DNA of 64,000 nt from Lumbricus terrestris (taxonomy: Eukaryota; Annelida; Clitellata; Crassiclitellata; Lumbricidae), in the NCBI GenBank assembly GCA_949752735.1, contig OX457041.1, positions 26,776,705-26,840,704 of the forward strand. The letters are read 5' to 3'. Shown here piece after piece: positions 23,242 to 33,880 of this stretch. The translations under genes were made by a program, and so were the position numbers. How positions within the stretch are numbered: the first letter of the stretch is position 1; each line of letters opens with the position of its first letter. Below the pieces are notes generated by a model. That model worked only from the letters and a program-made list of their open reading frames with translations, did not search any database and had not been told where the DNA came from.

Positions 23242-23469
23242 TTACAAACTTTTTACTCCCAACGCCAAGCGAATGTCCTCACATTTTTGCTCAAATTTAA
23301 GTTTATCACTGTCGGTTGTAAAAGTTAATTCAAAATGTTTCCTTACAGAAACGTAAGGGTAGCTATAACTCTTGGTAGATCCATCAGACAACCGTTTTTT
23401 AAATGTTCGCATGTTGCCAACTGCAACACCTGAAGTCGGTGTCGTTGGTACAGCGTAGTCTCCATCCAT
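23242..23469 (-). CDS. Small transposon ORF upstream of the transposase, 75 aa
   Basis: Encodes 75 residues starting MDGDYAVPTTPTSGVAVGNM, with a central SYSYPYVSVRKHFELTF segment. It ends 9 bp before the ATG of the transposase at 23232, in the same orientation, and lies within the Kolobok-like element. I do not recognise a domain. It could be a separate small protein or the first exon of the transposase. I looked for a splice joining the two in frame and did not find a convincing one. Confidence 0.45.
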   Translation of the reverse strand: MDGDYAVPTTPTSGVAVGNMRTFKKRLSDGSTKSYSYPYVSVRKHFELTFTTDSDKLKFEQKCEDIRLALGVKSL

Positions 23470-24044
23470 CTTTGGAAATAGTTCGATATAATGATACTAA
23501 TATATGTCCACTAACGAAATACAATGTTATACTACTATAAGGTCCACTACTGAAATAAGATAATAATATAATATACAGACACGAGATATAAGCTGTATCG
23601 ACTATGCGATTTAAAATGGCTATGAAGTGAAGAAATTACGAAGCTCAACTCTGCTGCAGCGAAATTCAAACTAGAATGAGTACTGCAAACCAAGACTCAA
23701 TTGTGAAAGGACATTTCCTAAGTTCATTTCCTAAGTTCATTAGCATAATTTGGCATGTGACCTAGTCTCTCTTCCTTAGGCTGTATATTAGCATCTGATA
23801 TATTACTGGTGCAAATTCTTAGAATATGAAATACAGCTTACACTTGGCAGCTGAGGGACCAAATATAAACAATCCTACAGACTACAAGGTGACTGAATAG
23901 GGAGACGAACGTCTGTTACAGCATGAAGTGTCAGCTGAGAGCCGATTTAGTGCCCTGGGGAGCCTTCATCGCAGTCTATTGTCTTTAGTGTTCCGGGTAT
24001 AATAAGGCAACGGTGACAGCATCAACAGCTGGCATTTATATACA

Positions 24045-24355
24045 GGTTTACGACCCAAAGCTCGGTTATATATACAAGTGGTCAATTGATCGGGGTAGGC
24101 CAGAGGGAGGGTGAAGGGCCTAGGGTGGGGACTACCACCGATCGACCGACCGTCCCTGCGCCTCGCCTCCATTCCACAAAGCGGACGATGTTGCCTAGGC
24201 TATGCATATAATTAAATTCAGCAGCCTATGCTTGTAAGATGTGTAAACCAAAATGAAATCAACGCCCATTGGCCGACAGATGCTTACTTGAACCGCCCAC
24301 AGTCGTTGGTCACTTCATTCTACGAGGGAAACCGCCAAACCTAAAACCTAGGGCT
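24045..24355 (-). repeat. Right terminal inverted repeat of the Kolobok-like element
   Basis: Reverse complement of 18786-19167, lacking the ~70-bp segment present on the left. Confidence 0.85.
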
Positions 24356-24415
24356 TTAATCAAATATGCATGCACCGGAGAAAAATTTCTTCATGGCGCG
24401 TCCCTTGATCATGTG

Positions 24416-24468
24416 TATATATATATATATATATATAGAAGTGCTTAATATATATATATATATAGTCC
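24416..24468. repeat. TA microsatellites
   Basis: Two TA runs (24416-24437 and 24451-24464) separated by 13 bp. Confidence 0.8.
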
Positions 24469-24720
24469 CACTGCTTTCCCCTTGTCACCTTGTGCCGTCA
24501 ATTTCTGGAACGCTAGCGACCGCTATACGGTTTACCTTCGATCTCCAGCCGCGTTTCTCAGTTTCTCCAGTTCCTGAGGGAGGTTTTGTGAAAAACGTCT
24601 GTTGGGCGGACAGCAACCGACCGCTGAGCCACCGACGACACCACACATTTTTCTGTCGACCATTTTTTTTCATTCGTCTGTAGGACTATGTGCACTTGTT
24701 ATCGCCCCTTCAATCTCTCG

Positions 24721-25372
24721 CTACTCAGAGGCACTCCAGACTACGGCGAAAACACTGACTCGGATTCGAGTTTCATGCCGAAGCGCAGAGCAATTGCGAG
24801 TATATAAAGGACTTGCCCAAGGTCCGTATACGCGGAGACTTGAGGTAGATTCGAACCTGCATGCAACCCTTCCAGAGCTTTCTCCAAGAAATTTGAAGAA
24901 ATGCACAACCAGGAAGTTTTTCTGGTGCGACTTTGTTTGGCGAAAAGTTCTCGTTGTTTCGGAAAATTTCCCCAAGAATGCATGTATACTATAGCATGTC
25001 GTCGACGAAAAATCTGACGACCTTTTCCCCTTTTCGTATAGTCGTTCGCCAGAGAAATTTGTCTCAAGTTTTCCCGGAAATGTCGCAAGTCGCCCAATAA
25101 AAAACTGATGACATTTTTGTGTCGTAAACATCAAAATTGTTTTATTTCGCCTTCATGCTTATTTTTCACTGCATAGGCCCTTCGTTCTTCCATGGTGAAC
25201 CGGCTGCAATTACCTTTTTCTAATGATTTTCACTGCACGTAACTGCTTTTATACAACTGCACAAATTCATTAATTGCAACTGCACATTTTGTGTAGAACT
25301 GCACGTTAAAAAAGCCCTGAACCCTTCGGCTGCAAGGCGACGAACATACCAATTACACCACCGTGCCACAAT
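24721..25372 (-). mobile_element. tRNA-derived SINE, split by a hAT MITE
   Basis: Reading the minus strand from 25372, the head GTGGCACGGTGGTGTAATTGG carries a box A-like sequence. After the MITE (24873-25319) is skipped, it continues as GGTTGCATGCAGGTTCGAATC, where GGTTCGAATC is a box B. The body has the family word CTCGCAATTGCTC and ends at GTGCCTCTGAGTAG (24721). It is the same family as the copies at 48961 and 61246. Confidence 0.8.
24873..25319. mobile_element. hAT MITE (CAGGGCTTTTTTAACG family), 447 bp
   Basis: One end is CAGAGCTTTCTCCAAGAAATT and the other is AACGTTAAAAAAGCCCTG-like (GCACGTTAAAAAAGCCCTG). An exact 8-bp repeat AACCCTTC flanks it at 24865-24872 and 25320-25327, inside the SINE. 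The right end matches the MITE at 49300-49504. The left half contains GATGAC/GTCGTTCG words like those of the 11632 element. Confidence 0.85.
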
Positions 25373-25640
25373 TCGGTCAAAAGCAAATTTTGCCGCATTT
25401 TCGATATACCGAAAAAACTGATGACCTTTCAGTCTTCATTTCTCTTTTTCTTAAAAATGACGTACACAACAAGACCTGTGTCGATTTTCTGGGAGAAGAT
25501 TGCAACAGATTTGGGGGGGTTTTTTGGGGGGAGAGAATGGCACGTATTTGCACGTATGCAACATGTATACATATATACATCGCAATTTTTCCTGGATGGA
25601 AATTCATTCCATGGAGGGGGAACATACCCCCAAAGACGTC
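25360..25640. repeat. hAT-like subterminal repeat fragment
   Basis: Contains AAAAAACTGATGACCTTTCAGTCTTC, like the hairpin units of the 11632 element, followed by G-rich blocks (25512-25533) and ATGGAGGGGGAACATACCCCC. The ends are not resolved. Confidence 0.4.
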
Positions 25641-25857
25641 TGTATTATTCACTGCTATAGAAGTTATACCGCTTCTGAACGCGGCTGTGAGTGTGAAGGT
25701 CACAAAGACGACGAGCGGATCTGCCATGGCATATATGTCAGTCCAAAGCCATTAAAGGAGGATGGCGACTCTCAAAATCTTCGCAGTGACATGCAGCGAC
25801 AGATATAATTATATATATGGTATACCAATTGTATCGTCGTAATATATCGCCATTCGT

Positions 25858-25865
25858 CGTCGTCG

Positions 25866-25910
<45 letters not shown>

Positions 25911-25925
25911 ACAACAACAACAACG
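25858..25925. repeat. (CAT)n/(CAA)n microsatellite
   Basis: About 15 ATC/CAT units (25866-25912) followed by CAACAACAACAACAA. Confidence 0.9.
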
Positions 25926-26554
25926 ACATTGAAAGCAACAGAAACGATGTTATAATTATAAGGATAAGGATGAGTTTTCGGTTTCCCTGCATGCATGCAT
26001 GGAAGAAACACTTTTCCAATTCTTGCAATTGATATCATCATGATCCACACATAATGTATATATATACGCCATATATTATATTATTATCACCTTGTCACCT
26101 TTTCCCGTTGTTTCTTGCAGATATAATAGCCCTTAAGGTCTTTGCCAATATGTTTTTGACGCTTGAAACACGTTTTACAAACTTAAAGGTAATTCATATT
26201 TGCATACCGTATATACAACTGCCAAATATTTCAGCAAAACATATCAAAAAAGCAAAATTTAAATTTCATTTTTTTCTCAAATAATCGTTTTCAAGTAAAC
26301 TTGATATTGCGGGGATCACCACTATATAGCCTATTATTATTATTTTAAAAAGAATCACGAACCAGCGTATAGGCTATATGGCTGCACGTCACAGTGACAT
26401 CATTTAGCAATCAATGGGAAAATAAAGAATTTTTAGAATAATAATTTAAATTTGTTTGACAATCAAGTAATAAAATAGAAATTTCTAGAAAAAATTAAAG
26501 ATGTCGTGCAATGATAGACAAAATGTGTATTCAGACATTTCATATATAAGCAAT

Positions 26555-26818
26555 CATAGGCGTAGGAGGCGGGGTCGAGGGGTGGTAAATGCCCCCCAAA
26601 TTTTGGGCAAATGTGTTTTTCGGGCAAAAGAGGCATAGACGGGGAAAAATTTTGGACATTTTTTCCGGCCAAACAGGTACGGGAAGATTTTTCGGGCACA
26701 CAGGGGTAAAAAGCTATATTTTCTGAAGATTTACGTGAAATGGCAAAAAAAAGGTCATCAGATTTTTCGGGCAAAAATCAAATTTACCCCCCCTGCCAAA
26801 ATGTCCCCTACGCCTATG
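26555..26818. mobile_element. hAT MITE, CATAGGCGTAGG family, 264 bp
   Basis: Ends CATAGGCGTAGGAGGCGGGG and CCAAAATGTCCCCTACGCCTATG are inverted repeats. It is flanked by TAAGCAAT (26547-26554) and TAAGCAAC (26819-26826), matching at 7 of 8 positions. Interior words TTTTTCGGGCA repeat several times. A second copy lies at 39037-39369. Confidence 0.85.
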
Positions 26819-27453
26819 TAAGCAACGTCTTGGAACGAACGACATTGCTTATGGTAAGAATAGCGTCCTGCATGTGAGTCTCGTAGACGTAAACTTAGAC
26901 AATGTGGTGCCAAGAAATGACAACAGCAGCAAGTTCTATAGCAATTAACGGGCAGAGAGAGCATGCAGTTTCGGAGATTTGAAGTCGCGACCATGCATGT
27001 ATACCAAGCCGTGCACGATGGCGAATCTTTTGGAAGAGGGTGCTGCTCCAACTAATGCACTCCGCCATGCACCGATATATTGTTCCACCATTGATTGATT
27101 GGTTCCATTTCTCATTGAACTTCACATAAGCAGCGTCACTGATTGGAAAAAACTAACCTAAGCGTGACTTAATTAATGTAGTCAGGTATAACAAGGCAGT
27201 TGATGGATAAACGGTGTAGAGCTCTATGGTCGTCATGGCATCTGCAAATGTTTTCACTTCTCTAATTGGCTAAGTGCATGCAGCAGCAGAAGTAAATAAA
27301 GATTATATTACAGCCGAGGTCGATATATGATCATGCATGGCACAAGTAATCTGAAACCGCATGATGATGATGCACACCTATAATAATTATATATGGATGT
27401 AAAACACGGATCATGCATGCATGGTGATCCGTTTCAACATTCGGAGAGTTGCT

Positions 27454-27487
<34 letters not shown>

Positions 27488-27537
27488 ACCCATATATACT
27501 TGTTTGCCCCATCTTTTATATATATATATTTTATATA

Positions 27538-28703
27538 CAGGGTGGGCCATAAAAAAGACCCCCCTTAGGTTTTTGCCAATACCTTGACCAAAAGTAAGAA
27601 TTTCCAAATGAAATTTTACAGGCTTATAGACAATTCATATTTACACATCGTGACCAGATTTCATCAAAATATTTGAAACACAACAAAAGTTACACCACTT
27701 TTAGTGAAGCCAACCCCCGTTTTTTGACGATTCAAAAACGAAACGCAACAAAAATTAGGTTTTTGCCAATATCATGGCCAGAAGTAAGAATTTCGAAATG
27801 AAATTTTACAGGCTTAGATTATAGACAATTCATACCTGCACATGGTGTTCAGATTTCATCAGAATATTTCAAACAGAACAAAAGTTATACCACTTTTAGT
27901 GAGGCCACCCACCGTTTTTTGATGATTCAAAAACCAAACGCAGCAAAAAGTGACAAAAACACGAATTTATTAAGTCTCATCTCAAATAACTGTTGTCAAA
28001 TGAACTTGGTATTGCTTCACGACTTGTGTTCAATGTGCCCACCACCCGTGCCAAAACTTCTTTTGAGTCTCTTTGCAAAGTTCTTGATGGACCTGCATGT
28101 TGATTAATCTGACAGATTTCTTATTTACCAATTTGATTGTCATCTTGCTAAGCGACTTCTCAGTGACGCGCAGCTACGCTGGTACCCTGTTTCTTTTTTA
28201 AATAGTAATAATAATGATCATTTGGCTATACGAAGGCCATTTGATAACAATTATTTGAGATGAGACGTAATAAAATCGTGTTTTTGCTGCGTTACGCCTT
28301 TGAATCGTTAAAAAATGGGGGGGTGGTCTCATTAAAAGTGGCATAACTTTTTTTCTATTTGAAATATTTTAATGAAATCTGGCCACCATATGCAGATATG
28401 AATTGTCTTTAAGCCCCTAGAATTTCATTTCGATATTCCTACTTCTGGTTAAGATATTGGCCAGAGTAGTTATATCGGTTTTATGTTACTTTTTGTTGCG
28501 TCGCGTTTTTGAATCGTGAAAAAACGGTGGGTGGCCTCACTAAAAGTGATATAACTTTTGTTCTGTTTAAAATATTTTGATGAAATCTGGCCATGATGTG
28601 TAAATATGAATTGTCTATGAACCTGTAAAATTTCATTTCGAAATTCTTAATTTTGGTCAAGATATGAGCAAAAAACTTAGGGGGTCTTTTTTGGCCCACC
28701 CTG
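27538..28703. mobile_element. Mariner-like element with doubled ends, 1166 bp
   Basis: Starts TA|CAGGGTGGGCCATAAAAAAG and ends CTTTTTTGGCCCACCCTG|TA. Each end is a unit of about 210 bp present twice in tandem: 27538-27752 and 27753-27960 on the left, 28262-28490 and 28491-28703 on the right. The middle (27960-28260) retains the decoded tail of a minus-strand transposase (IKNFAKRLKRSFGTGGGHIEH), typical of the C-terminus of Tc1/mariner transposases. No complete enzyme is present. Confidence 0.85.
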
Positions 28704-28799
28704 TACATGTATATAGCTGCAGATGTGTCATACACGTCCGATGGTGCGATGGTCGTTTGCTAAACATGTGAACGCATGCTTATGCATTGATTCACATGT

Positions 28800-29110
28800 G
28801 AAGATAATGTGAGAAGGAAAGAAGTGCATGCATGCATGCAGAAAACGGAAAAATTAAGTAGAGAAACTCAGAGGAAGATAGAAGCAAAGAAAGAAGGATC
28901 GAGAGAATTGGTACAAAAGGAAGAACGGATGCGAATTAAGAAAGAATGAGAGAATATTAGAAAAATGGAAAAGAGAAGCAATGAAGGAAGGAGAGGGAAA
29001 GAAAAGCAGCAACGAAGGAAGAGACTTCCTGCAGAAACATTTAAGTATATTCCTATATAAGAAAGAATTAAGTTAAAAAAAGAAGATGCAACAAAAGAAG
29101 AGAGGAATCA
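28800..29110. repeat. Purine-rich tract on the + strand
   Basis: About 310 bp dominated by GAAAG/AGAAGGA words with few pyrimidines. It lies just left of the mariner-like element at 29130. No gene is seen. Confidence 0.7.
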
Positions 29111-29129
29111 TCTATTCAGAGCAAATATA

Positions 29130-30096
29130 CAGGGTGGGCCATAAAAAAGTAACCCCTAAGGTTTTTTGCCCATATCTTGACCAGAAGTAAGAATTTCGAA
29201 ATAAAATTTTAGAAGCTTAAAGACAATTCATATTTACATATGATGGTCAGATTTCATCAAAAAAATTCAGACAGAATAAAAGTTATATCACTTTTAGTGA
29301 GGCCACCTCTCGTTTTTTGACGATTCAAAAACGAAACGCAACAAAATTAGGTTTTTTGCTAATATCTTGGCCAGAAGTAAGAATTTCAAAATGCAATTTT
29401 ACAGGCTTAAAGACAATTCATATTTACACATAATGGCCAGATTTCATCAAAAAATTTAAAACACAACAAAAGTTATACCGCTTCTAGTGAGGTCACCAAA
29501 CGTTTTTTGACGATTCATCAACGAAACGCAACAAAAAGTAACAAAAACACAATTTTATTGTCTCATCTCAAATAACTGTTGTCAAATGAACTTGGTATAT
29601 AGTGCTTCACAACTTGTGTTCAATGTGCCCACCACCAGTGCCAGAATTTCTTTTCAGTCTTTTTGCAAAGTTCTTGATGAACCTGTTGATTAATCTGACA
29701 GATTCCTTATTTACCAATTTGATTGTCATCTTGCTAAGTGACTTCTCAGTGACGCACAGCTACGCTGGTACCCTGTTCCTTTTTTAAATAGTAATAATAA
29801 TGATCATCTAGCAAAATCAAGGCTATTTGATAACAAATATTTGAGATGAGACTTAATAAAATTCTGTCTTTGTTAATTTTTTTTGCGTTATCCTATATAC
29901 TGAATCGTCAAAAAACGGTGGTGGCCTCACTGATTGTGGTGTAACTTTTTTCTGTTTGAAATATATTGATGAAATCTGGCCATCATGTGTAGATATGAAT
30001 TGTCTTTAAGCCTGAAAAATTTCATTTCGAAATTCTAACTTCTGGTCAAGATATTGGCAAAAGAACTTAGTGGTCACTTTTTTATGGCCCACCCTG
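29130..30096. mobile_element. Mariner-like element, 967 bp
   Basis: Starts TA|CAGGGTGGGCCATAAAAAAG and ends TTTTTTATGGCCCACCCTG|TA. The left end unit is doubled (29130-29340, 29347-29545) and the right unit is single. The short central region encodes, on the minus strand, a transposase tail ending GTGGGHIEHKL (about 29690-29590). It is related to 27538-28703 and 47815-49552. Confidence 0.85.
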
Positions 30097-30259
30097 TAGA
30101 GAAGAACAGAAGCGAAGAGAAAAAAGGCGAAATAGTTTCTGCACGCACGTGTATATAGCAAATTCAACATTGCATGGCAATACATGATGACGTATACGTG
30201 CAATTTGTCACTGCAACCATGAATGGATGGAGAGGAACAATTCTACAAGTATATGCATG

Positions 30260-31090
30260 CATAGTATTTTTCGTTCTCGCTCTTTATCTCTATACACTAA
30301 ACGTCTTTCTTTGCTTTTTAATTTGTTTCCTTAACTTTATTTCTTCATAAGCTATACCTTTTCTTCTTTTAGTTTTTTCTTTATTTTTAACCCGTTTCTT
30401 TTCCTCTCATCTTTTCTTAATTTCTTGTCGTCTTTTTTACACCTTCCTCGATTGACTCTTATCTTTTTCTCTTTTTCGGCATCTCTCTTTGCTCCTTTCT
30501 CTCCTTTTCGGCATCTCTCTTTGCTCCTTTCTCTCCTTTTCGGTATCTCTCTTTGCTCCCTTTTCTCATTTTCAGCATCTCTCTTTGCTCCTTTCTCTTC
30601 TTTTCGGCATCTCTCTTTGCTCCTTTCTCTCCTTTTCGGCATATCTCTTTGCTCCTTTTTCTCATTTTCAGCATCTCTCTTTGCTCCTTTTTCTCATTTT
30701 CGGCATCTCTCTTTGCTCCTTTCTCTCCTTTTCGGCATCTCTCTTTGCTCCTTTTTCTCATTTTCAGCATCTCTCTTTGCTACTTTTTCTCATTTTCAGA
30801 ATCTTTCTTTGCTGCCTTTTCTCATTTTCTACACGTAACGATATGCCTATATGCCTATATTCTTTGTTCGCTTCTTAATTTGCTCTTTATTTATTTCTCT
30901 CTGCTTTCCTTCCTTCATTTCTTTTTCCTAGCCATTATTTATCTCTCTTCTTAGCAATTTTTCTTCTTTCTTCTTAAGTCAACTCATTTCCTCTTTGCAT
31001 CTTTTATTCTTTCTCCTTTGCTGCTCATGTATTAGGCTATGCATACTTTTCCAGCCCCATTTGCCTTCCTTTGCTTCTTTTATTCTTTAA
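30260..31090. repeat. Pyrimidine-rich tract with a 32-bp minisatellite
   Basis: The core at about 30475-30830 repeats CTCTCTTTGCTCCTTTCTCT-CCTTTTCGGCAT (32 bp) about 11 times with TC variants. Open frames of up to 137 codons on both strands, including a Lys/Arg/Glu-rich minus-strand frame, are repeat artefacts because 32 bp cycles all frames. Confidence 0.9.
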
Positions 31091-31114
31091 TCTTTGCGGA
31101 AACGGTATAGGATA

Positions 31115-31300
31115 TACACATACATTCCAAGAGATGCATGCAAAAGATACATGCAAAGAGATACATGAAAAGAGATACATGCAAGAGATACATGAATAAC
31201 GATGCATGCAAAAGATACATGAAAAGAAATACATGAAAAGAAATACATGCAAAGAGATATATGCAAAGAGATTCCTGAAAAGAGATACATGCAAAGATAT
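31115..31300. repeat. Imperfect 13-16-bp tandem repeat
   Basis: Roughly a dozen variants of AGAGATACATGCAA / AAAGATACATGAAA follow one another. They are purine-rich and have no coding evidence. Confidence 0.8.
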
Positions 31301-31322
31301 ACAATTATATATATGATAAGAG

Positions 31323-31593
31323 CAGTGGCGTAGCCAGGAATTTATGATGGAAGGGAGTTGGGGGGGAGTTATGGCCTGGCCGGATACCCTCCTGACACCA
31401 ACCCATGGAACAGTATTACAGCAAATAAAAAGGGAATAAAGTAACAAAGGGAATAACTAAGAAAAAGAATTGTTACTACAAACAATTGCTTTTTCTTATT
31501 TGCAGGTATAAATTACCTTCAAAAGAACTATTTTCTAAGCCAATGGGGGGAGAGAGGTTAACCCCCGAAACCCCTTGTCTACGCCATGCAATG
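31323..31593. mobile_element. hAT MITE, CAGTGGCGTAGCC family, 271 bp
   Basis: Starts CAGTGGCGTAGCCAGGAATTT and ends CCTTGTCTACGCCATGCAATG, a slightly decayed right end. It has an exact 8-bp repeat GATAAGAG at 31315-31322 and 31594-31601. It aligns with 11010-11283 and sits at the edge of the AGATACATG repeat. Confidence 0.88.
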
Positions 31594-32044
31594 GATAAGA
31601 GATTCATGCAAGGAGGTATGTGTACTTTGGAAGAGACAATTCACGAAAAGAGATAAATGCAAAGAGTTTCAAGAACTTGCCTCGATGTCCGAAGATCTTG
31701 AATATATAGGTATACATACGCGTGACATGTATATTCGGAATACCAATATACATTGGCTGATATGCATGTGGACGAAACGCGTATACAGACCTTGATCTTC
31801 ACTTCCCATGCAGTTAAGGTGCTCGTTCTGCTGTTTAACTTCCTTCTTTCGATGCTTCATGCATGTGTTTCTTACTATATATCTTCATTAAGTTATTTGC
31901 TTCTTTTCGTGCATGCATGCATGCATGGGGATATATCTTCATGGCGCATGTAGGCCTATAGACTCTTTCTATACGTTTACATTTTCGTCTCATATACCTG
32001 CATATAAATACGATGTCTTCATATTTCTTCAGCCTTTTATATAA

Positions 32045-32055
32045 TTTGTTCTTCT

Positions 32056-32087
<32 letters not shown>

Positions 32088-32475
32088 GTCTTCTTCTTCA
32101 TCACATTCGTCGACAATGAACTTCATTGTGCTCTTTAACGCAATCTTCCTTTTCTTCTTGCCATGGTCTTACATTTCCATCTTCATCCGCTTTAGCCCTG
32201 CCATGCTATATCAGCATCTCCATCAGCATCTTCTTTCGCTTATACATGGAATTAACTGTTCTTTATAGCACCCACAGCAATAGTCTCAGCAGGCCTATAT
32301 ACACCCAACAGTATTCTTCAACATGTTCTTCATCTATAGATATGCGGTCGCTCTTCATGTCGTGTATCATCATCTTCTTCATCAATGCATTCGTGCAGCA
32401 TCTTCGTTTTCATCTTCATTTTCATCTTCATTTTCATCTTCATTTTCATCTTCATTTTCATCTTCGTTTTCATCG
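32045..32475. repeat. TTC and 12-bp TTCATCTTCATT repeats
   Basis: A (TTC)n run at 32048-32100 and about six 12-bp units of TTTTCATCTTCA at 32400-32470. Pyrimidine bias continues to about 32620. The 182-187-codon frames here are Ser/Phe-rich artefacts. Confidence 0.8.
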
Positions 32476-32619
32476 TCTTATGTTTTGCATCATTGACTCC
32501 GTTCCCTGCGTGCCTCCCTCTTCCCCTTCCTCGTCTTCTTCGTATATATTTGTCAGCTTCCGGTTTATTCTTCCTCGTACATCCGCCTTCTTCCTCCTTT
32601 TCCTCCTCCTATGGGAAAT

Positions 32620-33340
32620 ATTCCGCGGACAAATCAGACAACGCCTTTTCTCGGCTTCCTTCTCGGGTCCCATTCAATCCCCGTTGTGATTGGCCAACCG
32701 AGCTGTCAATCACGCCTCACCCTGGCCGCAGCGGACTGCCCAGCCACCTGCGACTCCCTAGCTCGCGATATCCTCTGAGTCATGCATGGTCCACGCAGAA
32801 AAAAACAAGCACGCACAGAAAAAACTGCAAAAAAACACATGCAGACAGGCGCACGCATACATACAAGCACAGAAAGACACATGCGTGCACGAACACATGC
32901 ATTAATAAACATAGAAGCGGAATAAACGCATGAACATTCAGACATGCGAATTGCATGTGCACAACGCGTTATATTACATTGGTTTACAAATGTATGCATG
33001 TATACATGACATTGTATACGTATAAAAACAAATATAAGCGGAAATAAGCCTACACACTCCATTTACCCCCCGCAAACACAGTCATATAGGCAGACACAAA
33101 TCCACACATCTACTCACATAAAATATATAGTATACAAGCACGTGTACAGCCTGTATGTACACAGCCTATGTATAGCCTATACACGTGAAAACAAATTTAA
33201 AATAATTGTAAATTTTATGCATGGCTTTCAAAATCTGTTGCGAATCCATTTTGCAAATATCTCCATCTTTTTTATGCTGCCACTTGAGACAATTCTCTGT
33301 TTAAGACTCATCTCTCTCAACTTCCTTATTCATAACGTTC
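32620..33340. other. Nothing recognised
   Basis: Unassigned sequence with ACATGCA/CACGCA-rich stretches (32780-32910) and TATA-rich patches. No domain, RNA gene or transposon end was found. Confidence 0.4.
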
Positions 33341-33360
33341 TCTCTGTCTCTCTCTCTGTC

Positions 33361-33395
<35 letters not shown>

Positions 33396-33880
33396 ATGTC
33401 TGTCTCTTTCTGTGTGTGTCTCTCTATATATGTCTGTCTATTTTTCTCTATCTCTCTGTCTCTCTTTGTCTGTCTCTGTCTCTTCTTTGTTTCTTCTCTG
33501 TCTCTGTCCGTCTCTGTTTGTCTCTGTCTGTCTCTGTCTCTCTGTGTCTGTGTCTGTCTCTCTGTGTCTGTGTGTGTGTCTCTGTCTATGTCTGCCTCTG
33601 TCTCTCTCTGTCTCTGTGTCTCTTCTTTGTTTCTTCTCTGTCTCTGTCTGTCTCTGTTTGTCTCTGTCTGTCTCTGTCTCTCTGTGTCTGTGTCTGTGTC
33701 TCTGTGTTTGTGTGTGTGTCTCTGTCTATGTCTGCCTCTGTCTCTCTCTGTGGCTCTGTGTCTCTTCCTTGTTTCTTCTCTTTTTCTGCCTGCCTCTGTC
33801 TCTCTGTGTCTGTCTGTCTCTCTCTACATGTCTGTCTGTATGTATGTATGTCTGACTGTCTGTCTGTCTGTCTGTCATAA
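33340..33880. repeat. (TCTG)n/(TCTC)n array with 140-bp higher-order units
   Basis: TCTG/TCTC repeats containing a marked block TCTTCTTTGTTTCTTCTCTG at 33481 and 33621, with a variant at 33763, i.e. units of 140 and 142 bp. Leucine/serine/valine open frames up to 237 codons are artefacts. Confidence 0.92.

Larger units (their letters stand above)
18786..24355. mobile_element. Complete Kolobok-like DNA transposon, 5570 bp
   Basis: The ends read TTAA|AGCCCTAGGTTTTAGG (TTAA at 18782-18785) and CCTAAAACCTAGGGCT|TTAA (TTAA at 24356-24359). The terminal inverted repeats extend at least 250 bp with almost no differences. After a ~70-bp indel they continue to ACCACTTGTATATATA (about 19150 and 24060). 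TTAA duplications plus a DDE transposase of this type fit the Kolobok superfamily. The element carries a spliced small gene on the + strand and two minus-strand frames including the transposase. A hAT MITE (21695-21856) is nested inside. The near-identity of the repeats suggests a young insertion. Confidence 0.85.

Noticed and set aside
30352..30878. Lys/Arg/Glu-rich minus-strand and Leu/Phe/Ser-rich plus-strand frames
   Set aside because: Both are translations of a 32-bp pyrimidine-rich minisatellite. Overlapping frames on both strands are equally long.
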